NCBI GenBank assembly: GCA_041300525.1
Contig: JBGLNJ010000001.1
Location: 2,046,001 to 2,110,000, forward strand
Direction of reading: 5' to 3'
DNA length: 64,000 nt
Source of the DNA: JBGLNJ01 sp041300525
GTDB taxonomy: Bacteria > Chloroflexota > Anaerolineae > Fen-1058
The translations under genes were made by a program, and so were the position numbers. Numbering within the stretch: position 1 is the stretch's first letter; each line of letters starts with the position of its first letter. Below the pieces are notes generated by a model. That model ran no database searches, was not told the DNA's origin, and was given only the letters and a program-made list of their open reading frames with translations. This document shows, piece after piece, positions 17,406 through 24,463 of the stretch.

Positions 17406-18062
17406 ATGTCCACTCCCAAACTCTTGCAGAATCTTTACCGGCTCGGCCATGATTCGTTCCGGCTCGACGGCCCACCCGTCATTTACTTTGACCCGTGGAA
17501 GCTCGCGCCGGACAGCCCTGTGGCGGATGTGATCTTGGTCAGCCACGATCACGGCGATCACTGCTCGCCGGACGACGTGAAAAAGATCAGCGGCCCTCAA
17601 ACGGTTGTCATCGCCAATCCGTCGGCAGCGGCTAAGCTGCCTGGCTCACGCATCATCCGACCGGGTGAGAAAATCATTGTGGGTGATGTGACGGTAGAGG
17701 CCGTGCCCGCGTACAACATTAACAAATTCCGCAGCCCCGGCAACCCATTTCACCCGAAAAACGCGGAGCACAACGGCTACATCGTGACGGTCGGGGGCGA
17801 GCGGCTGTATCACGCAGGCGATACCGATCACATCCCGGAAATGTCCGGCTTTCGGTGCGACGTGGCACTGCTGCCCGTATCGGGCACCTACGTGATGACG
17901 GCAGACGAAGCGGCCAAGGCAGCGGTGGCGATCAAGCCACGCATCGCCGTGCCGATGCACTATGGCGATGTGGACGTGGTCGGCACGGATGCCGATGCGA
18001 AGCAGTTCAAGAAGCTGTGCGAAAAGGCGGAAGTGGAGGTAGCCATCTTGCCTCACCGTTGA
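17406..18062 (+). CDS. Metal-dependent hydrolase, UPF0173/UlaG-like beta-lactamase fold
   Basis: A 218-residue cytoplasmic hydrolase. The metal sites are SHDHGDHCSP (about 49-58), YHAGDTDHIPEM and VPMHYGDVDVVG, the set found in the UPF0173 and UlaG-like branch of the metallo-beta-lactamase fold. The substrate is unknown. AAAGGAGG ends five bases before the ATG, which fixes the start. It is followed by a strong terminator, so it is monocistronic. Confidence 0.85.
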   Translation: MSTPKLLQNLYRLGHDSFRLDGPPVIYFDPWKLAPDSPVADVILVSHDHGDHCSPDDVKKISGPQTVVIANPSAAAKLPGSRIIRPGEKIIVGDVTVEAVPAYNINKFRSPGNPFHPKNAEHNGYIVTVGGERLYHAGDTDHIPEMSGFRCDVALLPVSGTYVMTADEAAKAAVAIKPRIAVPMHYGDVDVVGTDADAKQFKKLCEKAEVEVAILPHR

Positions 18063-18093
18063 ACCCGATGTGTCTTGCGGCTGCCCGATCTAT

Positions 18094-18139
18094 GACAAAG
18101 GACGAGCGACGAAAATTTATCCGTCGCTCGTCCTTTGTC
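18094..18139. terminator. Strong hairpin between convergent genes
   Basis: A perfect 18-bp stem (arms 18094-18111 and 18122-18139) with a ten-base AT-rich loop lies between the hydrolase stop and the isopentenyl phosphate kinase stop. The GACAAAGGACGAGCGACG arm resembles GACGAAGGACGAACGAC at about 23393, so it may be a dispersed repeat used as a terminator. Confidence 0.8.
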
Positions 18140-18147
18140 TTGGGTCA

Positions 18148-18951
18148 TCACCGCGCTAACAGCCGCGTGCCAGTGCTCGCGTCGGGGGAGAGCAAAACGC
18201 GCTGCACCAGACCGGGTATTCTGCCGGAGAAGATGTGGACGACCATGCGCGGATTGCGCGCGACCAGGCGTAGCATCTGCGTCACCTTGCCGACCATGCC
18301 GCCTGTCACGTCTACGCCGCGAGCGCCCGACAGCGCCGGGCTGATCGAGTCGAACGTGGCCGGCGTAATGACTGGCACGACGCGCGAACTGGAGCTTTGA
18401 CCGAACACGCCGGGCATGTCACCGGCCAGCAAGATGCGCGCGGGCAGCAGTTCTTGCGCCAGGTAGGCCAGCACATCCTCAGTCGAAACGATGGTGCCGC
18501 CCCAGGCAGTGTCAAACGCTACGTCGCCATAGACCAGTGGCACCAGCCCGTCTCTGAGCGCCACTTGAATCGGCGTCGTGTCGAATGTGACCAGCGATCC
18601 TTTTTCACAGCAGGCCAATGCGGACGGAGGCAGGCTCAAGACTGGGACAGCTTCCTGCACCAGGGCCGCTGTGACGATGTGGTTCAATTGCGCTGCCGCA
18701 ATAGCGACCTCGGCAAAGCCCTGCCACGCTTCCGGTCCACACACACCCTGGCGCGTTCCGTAGCGTTTGGCCACGGCGTGCCCAAACGATCCACTGCCGT
18801 GCCCCAAGATGAGCTTGAGACTGGGATGTCTGCTGAGCGCGGCGCGCACTTCGCGCGCCAGCCGCCGGATAACGCGCGGCCGCGCTGCGGACTCGCCGGT
18901 TTTGTCGGTGATCAGGGATCCGCCAAGTTTGAGAAAGACGAGTTCAGACAT
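18148..18951 (-). CDS. Isopentenyl phosphate kinase
   Basis: A 267-residue amino-acid-kinase-fold enzyme that phosphorylates isopentenyl phosphate to IPP. The N-terminal FLKLGGSLITDK nucleotide loop, the GHGSGSFGH motif with the family-specific catalytic His, and the C-terminal GVDVTGGMVGKV motif are all present. In Chloroflexota this enzyme completes the alternative mevalonate pathway, in which mevalonate phosphate is decarboxylated first. The mevalonate kinase gene lies just upstream on the same strand. No decarboxylase is in the window. Confidence 0.92.
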   Translation of the reverse strand: MSELVFLKLGGSLITDKTGESAARPRVIRRLAREVRAALSRHPSLKLILGHGSGSFGHAVAKRYGTRQGVCGPEAWQGFAEVAIAAAQLNHIVTAALVQEAVPVLSLPPSALACCEKGSLVTFDTTPIQVALRDGLVPLVYGDVAFDTAWGGTIVSTEDVLAYLAQELLPARILLAGDMPGVFGQSSSSRVVPVITPATFDSISPALSGARGVDVTGGMVGKVTQMLRLVARNPRMVVHIFSGRIPGLVQRVLLSPDASTGTRLLAR

Positions 18952-19138
18952 GGATTCCAGTTTAGCAGGGTGGATGGATCAGGGCAGTGTGGAAGGCTGC
19001 TTCGGGAACTCGATGCAACTGACGGAGGCCCTGATCGTCAAGCGGTCATTCACTAGACCAGTTTCGTGTTGCTGCGACTGTGGGTTAATTCGGATTGATT
19101 TGGAATGAGGGGGTAGTGAGACCGTCATCGGATTCTAG

Positions 19139-20065
19139 TCAAGCCACGATGGCTGCGATGACGTTCGTGGCTGCTGCTTGTCGCAAGGCATCGGCGACCG
19201 CCTCTTGCTTATCTTTTGCCACCAGCGCAATAATATTGCCTCCGCGCCCCGCGCCCGAAAGTTTGGCGCCCAAGGCGCCGGCTCGCCGCGCCGCCTGGAC
19301 CAGGCTATTGATTTCGGGCGATGAGACGCCCATTTGTTGCAAGAGCCACTGATTGCCGTCCATCAGAGCGCCGAGCGCAAAAGACTCTCCCGTTTCAATG
19401 GCTGCGCGTCCCATGACCACGACCTGGCCGATGGACTTGAACAAGTTGTCGTAGCGTTCCCGGTCAGCTTCCCATGCGGCCCGCACGTCTTGCACCACTG
19501 CTTTGGTCGAGCTGGGAATGCCGGTGTCGGCAATCAGAATGTGCAGCGGCGACTTGACCATGAAATTCTGGATGAGCCGGTCCTTGACGAAGAAAAGCGG
19601 CTGAGCCTGGGCGACGACGGTATTGTCAATCCCGCTCGGCGTGCCATGGTACAGCTTTTCCACTTCGAACACCAACCACGAGAGAGTGCCGTTATCGAAC
19701 GGGCGGCCCAGGTGCATGGCGAGCGCCCGCGCGATGGCGGCGGAAACCGCTGCGCCGCTGCCCATTCCACTGGCAATGGGGATGGTCGAATGGATGGTGA
19801 TGGTCGCGTCGGGTTCGGGCATCTTGAGGCTGCCCAACGTCCCACGGACAATGGCGGCTAACGGGTCGTCCTCTGCTGCTTCTGCCAGATGAACCGTGCG
19901 GCCCAGGTCTGAGGCGACGATGGTGCAGCCTGCGCCGGCGCGTGCATCTTCTACATCGGCAGTGGCTTGGACCTCGGTGATGGGAACGGCAATCGCAGGC
20001 CGTCCATAGACGACAGCGTGCTCTCCCAAGAGGATTATTTTGCCCGGTGCGTTTGCAGTGGTCAT
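19139..20065 (-). CDS. mvk: Mevalonate kinase
   Basis: A 308-residue GHMP kinase making phosphomevalonate. It shows APGKIILLGEHAVVYGRPAI at the N-terminus, the ATP-binding PIASGMGSGAAVSAA loop at about 105-119, GTPSGIDNT with the catalytic Asp, and AKLSGAGRGGNIIAL at the C-terminus. It has a clean sigma-70 promoter 9 bases upstream and precedes the isopentenyl phosphate kinase by 187 bases. That gap contains no supported feature. The pair makes isoprenoid precursors for quinones, carotenoids and undecaprenol. Confidence 0.94.
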   Translation of the reverse strand: MTTANAPGKIILLGEHAVVYGRPAIAVPITEVQATADVEDARAGAGCTIVASDLGRTVHLAEAAEDDPLAAIVRGTLGSLKMPEPDATITIHSTIPIASGMGSGAAVSAAIARALAMHLGRPFDNGTLSWLVFEVEKLYHGTPSGIDNTVVAQAQPLFFVKDRLIQNFMVKSPLHILIADTGIPSSTKAVVQDVRAAWEADRERYDNLFKSIGQVVVMGRAAIETGESFALGALMDGNQWLLQQMGVSSPEINSLVQAARRAGALGAKLSGAGRGGNIIALVAKDKQEAVADALRQAAATNVIAAIVA

Positions 20066-20073
20066 CAGTAGTG

Positions 20074-20102
20074 ATTATACCGCCAGGTTAGTTAACAGTC
20101 AA
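20074..20102 (-). promoter_or_regulatory. Sigma-70-type promoter of the mevalonate kinase gene
   Basis: On the minus strand TTGACT (20102-20097), a 17-base spacer, then TATAAT (20079-20074). The start codon is nine bases further, so the leader is very short or absent. Confidence 0.8.
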
Positions 20103-20110
20103 TCAGCCAA

Positions 20111-21373
20111 CTAACCCGCCGCGTCGAGCGCCGAGGCAAAGAGGTTGAGCGCCTCGTCCATCTGCTGTTCGTTCACCACCAGCGGCGGAATCCAGCGGAT
20201 GATGTTGTCAAACGTGCCGCAGGTCAGCAACATTAATCCGCGCTCGAACGCCGCCTTGTCCACGGCTTTGGCGGTGGCCGTGTCCGGCGCGCCAGGCTTG
20301 CCGAACTCGACGCCGACCATCAGCCCCAGGCCGCGCACCTCGCCGATGCAGGGAAACTCGGCTTGCAGCTTGCGCAGCCCGGCCATCAGTTGCGCGCCGC
20401 GCGCCGCCGCGTTCTCCACCAGCTTTTCTTCGCGCATCGCCTGGATCGTGGCGACGGCTGCCGCGCACGCGACGGCGTTCCCGCCGAACGTCCCGCCGTG
20501 GCTGCCGGGTCGCCATTTGCTCATCAACTCTTGGCGCGCGGCCAGCCCCGAAAGTGGCAGGCCCGACGCGATGCCTTTCGCCATCAACAGAACGTCGGGG
20601 ATGGTTTGGGTGTGCTCGACGGCAAAGAACTTGCCCGTGCGGCCAAAGCCGGATTGAACTTCGTCGGCCACGAGCAGGATGCCGTGCTCGTCGCACAGTT
20701 TGCGCAGCGCCGGCATAAGACCCGCCGGAGGCACGACGTACCCGCCTTCACCCAGCACCGGCTCGACGACGATGCAGGCCGTCTCTTCGGGCGCGGTCTG
20801 GCTCTTGAGCAGCTTGTTCAGCTCGCGCAAGCAAAAGTCTAGCGTCGTCTGTTCATCCCAACCATAGTAAAACGGGTAAGGGTAGGGGGCCACAAAAATG
20901 CCCGGCACGAGCGGTTGATGCCCTGCGCGGTAGCCAGTCTTGCTCGTCGTCATCGCCATCGTCAGGTGAGTGCGCCCGTGAAAGCTGCCCTGGAAGACGA
21001 TCACGTTGGGCCGCCCGGTCACCTGCTTCGCCAGCTTGACCCCCGCCTCGACGATTTCTGCGCCGCTGTTGCTAAAGAAGAACGAATCCAGCGGCGGCGG
21101 GACGATGGTCAGCAACTCGTCTACCAGTTCCAGCATGGGCTTGTGGTAGACGATGTTGGCCTGGCCGTGGATGAGTTTGGCGGCCTGCTCTTGAATGGCC
21201 TTGACCACGCGTGGATGTGAGTGGCCGGTGTTGGTCACGCCGATGCCGCAAGTAAAGTCGAAATAGCGTTTGCCCTCGGTGTCAAAGAGATACGGCCCTT
21301 CGCCGTGATCCACCCTCACCGAGAACGACCGGCCCCAGATGGGGGAAAGATGCTGCAATGAATTTTCGGACAT
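20111..21373 (-). CDS. Class III pyridoxal-phosphate aminotransferase (GabT/acetylornithine type)
   Basis: A 420-residue fold-type I aminotransferase. It shows the N-terminal YFDFTCGIGVTNTGHSHP, FFSNSGAEIVEAGVKLA (phosphate cup), FQGSFHGRTHLTMAMT, LLVADEVQSGFGRTGKFFA (PLP Asp) and the Schiff-base lysine in MAKGIASGLPLSG. The pattern favours 4-aminobutyrate or omega-amino-acid transaminases over acetylornithine aminotransferase, though both remain possible. ATG at 21373; the longer frame translates an intergenic hairpin. It follows the AOR gene by 79 bases on the same strand. Confidence 0.88.
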   Translation of the reverse strand: MSENSLQHLSPIWGRSFSVRVDHGEGPYLFDTEGKRYFDFTCGIGVTNTGHSHPRVVKAIQEQAAKLIHGQANIVYHKPMLELVDELLTIVPPPLDSFFFSNSGAEIVEAGVKLAKQVTGRPNVIVFQGSFHGRTHLTMAMTTSKTGYRAGHQPLVPGIFVAPYPYPFYYGWDEQTTLDFCLRELNKLLKSQTAPEETACIVVEPVLGEGGYVVPPAGLMPALRKLCDEHGILLVADEVQSGFGRTGKFFAVEHTQTIPDVLLMAKGIASGLPLSGLAARQELMSKWRPGSHGGTFGGNAVACAAAVATIQAMREEKLVENAAARGAQLMAGLRKLQAEFPCIGEVRGLGLMVGVEFGKPGAPDTATAKAVDKAAFERGLMLLTCGTFDNIIRWIPPLVVNEQQMDEALNLFASALDAAG

Positions 21374-21397
21374 GGTGTTACCTCGTGGTAATGCGTG

Positions 21398-21431
21398 TTG
21401 CGTGTTCCGTCGCGCAGCACGGAACACGCAA
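21398..21431. repeat. Inverted repeat TTGCGTGTTCCGT, dispersed type
   Basis: Arms 21398-21410 and 21419-21431 are exact complements with an eight-base loop, and an extra partial copy of the right arm follows (acggaacacgc, 21433-21443). It lies between the AOR stop and the aminotransferase start. Confidence 0.7.
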
Positions 21432-21451
21432 TACGGAACACGCACCAAGTT

Positions 21452-23365
21452 TCATGCTGCCCAGCCCAACCCCAGTTCTTCCAGTTTCGGCTTGGTTGGC
21501 ATTCCGGTGGCCTGGTCCCAACCGGCCAATTCGTAATAGTCGTTCAGCGCGGCCTCGAACTCGTCACGCGCGATGTACAGTCCGTCCGACGGGCCCCCCT
21601 TGAGCGGCTCGTCAAACAGGCGCTTGGGCAACGTGTCGCGCTCGCGTCCCACGCCTTCGCGCGCGTTGAACAGGCGCAGCATATTCAGCCGCCGCTCGCC
21701 GATGCGCTGCATGTCGCCCACCTTCATCTCCCAGCCGGTCACGGCGCGCATCAACGCGGCCATCTCGACCGGCCCCAGCAGTTGCCACGATGGGCCGTAG
21801 ACGAACTGGCACAGGTCGGCGCTGTCCATGAACGAATAGTTCCACTCGGTATACAGCGCCAGCTTGACCTTTTCGCGGTTGAGCACTCGATCCGGCTGCG
21901 GGGCGGTGAGGCCGATTTGGGCCATGCGCTCCAGGCTGATGGGGGAGGACTCGGCTGTATAGCCAGGGTCGTGCTCGGACGATTGGTGATCCGCGCCGAA
22001 CGGGTTGACGGCGTATACCAACGCCAGGCTGCGCTTGACCTGCGGCATGTGCGCTGGCAGTTCTTGATTCTTGACGGCCACCACCCAATCTTCCGCGCCG
22101 CGCCCGATCTTGATCGCGGCGAGAGCCGAGCCGTTCGCCAGCAGGTCACCCAGGCCCTCGCGGCGCAAAATCTTGTCGAGCATCGCCAGCATCGCGTCGG
22201 CATTGCCAAAGCGCAGCTCGATGCCGCCGGTGTCCTGTGTTGTGAGCAAACCTTTCTCGAAACATTCCATCGCAAACGCGATTGTCGCGCCGCACGTGAT
22301 CGTGTCCACGCCATACTGGTCGCACATCTGATTCGCTAACGCCACGGCGGACAAGTCGGCGACGCTGCAATAGGAGCCAAACGTCCCCAATGTCTCGTAT
22401 TCCGGGCCGCCATAGACGGGATACACCAGAGTGCCTTTGTATTCGGTTTCGACGACGCGCTTGCAACGGACGACGCAGGCGTAGCACGTGTCGTTTTCTT
22501 TGAGAATGGTGTCGGCCATCCTTTCGCCCGACAAGTTCTCCGCCTGCTCAAAGACGCCGCTGGTATAGTTGCGCGTGGGCAGTCCGCCCACCGAGTTTTG
22601 ATAGTTCAGCACGCTGGCCGTGCCGAAATCCTGCAGGCCCTTCATATCGGCGTAATCCGGCAGACGGGTCGAAGCCAGGCGAGCCAGTTGGGTGACGCCT
22701 TCCTTGTCTGCCACGCTCACCTTGCCGTGGCCGCGCACCGCAATCGCCTTGAGGTTCTTGCTGCCCATCACCGCGCCCATGCCGGTGCGCCCGTGCGCGC
22801 GGTTGGACATGTTCATGATCGCGGCGAAGCGGACCAGCCGCTCACCGCCGGGGCCAATCTGAGCCACCTGAATCTTGTCGTCGCCCAGTTCTTGCTTGAT
22901 GATGCGCTCGGCCTCGCCGGTGATCTTGCCCCACAGGTGCGAAGCGTCGCGCAGTTCGGCTGCGGGCAGGTTTCCTGCCCCGCCGTCGTGAATCCACAAG
23001 TAGACGGGCTTGGGCGATTTGCCGGTGATGACGATGCCATCGAACCCGGCGAATTTCAATTCAGCCGGCCAGAACCCGCCGGCCTGGCTATCGCCGATCA
23101 AACCGGACAGCGGGCTTTTGGCTGTGGCCGTGGCGCGGCTCTGCCCGCTGATCGCCACGCCGGTGGTGGCCGAGAGCATGATCGAGAGCGTGTTCTCCGG
23201 CCCCAACGGATCGGCGCCGGGCGGCGTGTTTTTCAACAAATAATATGTGCCCATCGCGCTGCCGCCCCAGTAGGTACGATAAAACTCTTCCGAGGGCTGC
23301 TCAATGGTGATCTGCCCCGTCGTCAGGTTGACGTGAAGGATTTTGCCAGCAAAACCGTGTAACAT
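21452..23365 (-). CDS. Aldehyde:ferredoxin oxidoreductase (tungsten/molybdopterin)
   Basis: A 637-residue oxidoreductase interconverting aldehydes and carboxylates with ferredoxin. The N-terminal GKILHVNLTTGQITIEQP and YWGGSAMGTYYLL bind the bis-pterin cofactor. GHGRTGMGAVMGSKNLKAI-type sequence follows (here AHGRTGMGAVMGSKNLKAIA). The cluster motif is CYACVVRC at about 288-295, with the fourth Cys distal. Family length is normal. With IorA at the left edge this suggests anaerobic or microaerobic amino-acid metabolism. Aldehyde range is not predictable. Start MLHGFAGK. Confidence 0.9.
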   Translation of the reverse strand: MLHGFAGKILHVNLTTGQITIEQPSEEFYRTYWGGSAMGTYYLLKNTPPGADPLGPENTLSIMLSATTGVAISGQSRATATAKSPLSGLIGDSQAGGFWPAELKFAGFDGIVITGKSPKPVYLWIHDGGAGNLPAAELRDASHLWGKITGEAERIIKQELGDDKIQVAQIGPGGERLVRFAAIMNMSNRAHGRTGMGAVMGSKNLKAIAVRGHGKVSVADKEGVTQLARLASTRLPDYADMKGLQDFGTASVLNYQNSVGGLPTRNYTSGVFEQAENLSGERMADTILKENDTCYACVVRCKRVVETEYKGTLVYPVYGGPEYETLGTFGSYCSVADLSAVALANQMCDQYGVDTITCGATIAFAMECFEKGLLTTQDTGGIELRFGNADAMLAMLDKILRREGLGDLLANGSALAAIKIGRGAEDWVVAVKNQELPAHMPQVKRSLALVYAVNPFGADHQSSEHDPGYTAESSPISLERMAQIGLTAPQPDRVLNREKVKLALYTEWNYSFMDSADLCQFVYGPSWQLLGPVEMAALMRAVTGWEMKVGDMQRIGERRLNMLRLFNAREGVGRERDTLPKRLFDEPLKGGPSDGLYIARDEFEAALNDYYELAGWDQATGMPTKPKLEELGLGWAA

Positions 23366-23408
23366 ATCAACACCTCCTCCCCATTCGCTTTGACGAAGGA
23401 CGAACGAC

Positions 23409-23476
23409 TAGCAGCCTGTCGGAGAGGTAGCCTAGCCCCTTGTGGGCGTTGGCATCTGACGGGCACAAGGCCCTAA
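23409..23476. repeat. Partial copy of a dispersed element with GCCTGTCGGAGAG ends
   Basis: About 68 bases starting CAGCCTGTCGGAGAG match the reverse complement of the element at 52170-52264. They share the blocks TAGCCCCTTGTGGGCGTT and GACGGGCACAAGGCCCT, but the far terminal repeat is lost. It abuts the last codons of an AbiEi-like gene, so it probably replaced the rest of that gene. Confidence 0.7.
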
Positions 23477-23539
23477 AAGTATGCTCGCATCTGCCGCGTC
23501 GAAAAAGTCATGCGGCCTTACCTGGAGGCTCTCCTGTGA
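23477..23539 (+). pseudogene. AbiEi-type antitoxin remnant (last 20 codons)
   Basis: The 21 codons including stop read KYARICRVEKVMRPYLEALL. The VMRPYLEAL ending is typical of the C-terminus of type IV antitoxins of the AbiEi family. Its TGA overlaps the GTG of the AbiEii gene (GTGA), the normal arrangement for this pair. Immediately upstream is a stop, then the dispersed element, so the helix-turn-helix part is gone. Confidence 0.65.
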
Positions 23540-24441
23540 CCCGTAACATAGCAGCATCGGTCCGTCAGCGTTTGCTCAACAGAGCTCGCGCTGAAGGGAG
23601 ACCTTTCAGCGAATTACTGCAATACTTTGCTCTGGAGCGATTCCTATACCGACTGGGGCGCTCGTCGTATTCGAATCGGTTCGTGCTCAAAGGCGCGTTG
23701 ATGTTCGGCGTGTGGCAAGGACCGTTCTCGCGCCCGACACGCGATGTGGATTTACTGGGACATGTGGAGCACACCGTCGAGCGTGTCACGACTGTGATGC
23801 GAGCAATCTGCCGGCAATCCGTGCCGGAAGACGATGGATTGCGCTTCGATGCAGATAGCGTTACCGGCGAACGCATCGTTGAGGCCGCCAGCTACGAAGG
23901 CGTGCGTGTAAAGCTCGTTGCCTATCTTGAGGACGCGCGCGTCCTTGTGCAGATTGATGTTGGTTTTGGTGATCCATTGGTGCCAGGCCCGAAACCGATT
24001 CGTTTGCCGACCATTCTCGAGTTTCCCCCGCCCGAGTTGCAGGGCTACAGCCGCGAGAGCGCCATTGCCGAAAAGTTCCAAGCGATGGTCTATCTGGGAG
24101 TGATCAACAGCCGGATGAAAGATTTTTATGACATCTGGTCGCTCGCGAGTCGGTTTGAATTTGATGGAGCGATCCTGGCGCAGGCCATTCACGAGACTTT
24201 TCGTGCGCGGCAGACAATGTTATCGCAAACCCCGGCTGCTTTCAGCGATGTTTTTGCCAACGATCGCGAGAAGCAAGCTCAATGGGCAGCCTTCGTCCGC
24301 CGGATTCAAGTCGAGAATGCCCCTACCTCTTTGAGTGACGTTGTGCAATACATCAAGGCATTTCTTCAGCCGGTGATTCAGGCGTTGATCGAGGAGCGGC
24401 CCTTCGTTCAGCGTTGGCTACCGGGCGGCCCATGGGGCTGA
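23536..24441 (+). CDS. AbiEii/AbiGii nucleotidyltransferase-type toxin
   Basis: A 301-residue minimal nucleotidyltransferase-fold protein. The active-site segment is RFVLKGALMFGVWQG followed by PTRDVDLLGH, the G-x-D-x-D motif. A second acidic strand (ARVLVQIDVGFGD) and the YSRESAIAEKFQAMV and SRMKDFYDIWSLA helices follow, as in AbiEii toxins of phage-abortive type IV systems. GTG start with GGAGG inside the antitoxin remnant. With only the tail of the antitoxin left, this is an orphan toxin unless attenuated. All key residues seem intact. Confidence 0.85.
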   Translation: MTRNIAASVRQRLLNRARAEGRPFSELLQYFALERFLYRLGRSSYSNRFVLKGALMFGVWQGPFSRPTRDVDLLGHVEHTVERVTTVMRAICRQSVPEDDGLRFDADSVTGERIVEAASYEGVRVKLVAYLEDARVLVQIDVGFGDPLVPGPKPIRLPTILEFPPPELQGYSRESAIAEKFQAMVYLGVINSRMKDFYDIWSLASRFEFDGAILAQAIHETFRARQTMLSQTPAAFSDVFANDREKQAQWAAFVRRIQVENAPTSLSDVVQYIKAFLQPVIQALIEERPFVQRWLPGGPWG

Positions 24442-24463
24442 TGAATGTGAATACGCTGGCAGT

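Noticed and set aside
18952..19138. Possible small gene between the isopentenyl phosphate kinase and mevalonate kinase genes
   Set aside because: Short frames only, no ribosome site or conserved pattern; left as empty intergenic sequence.
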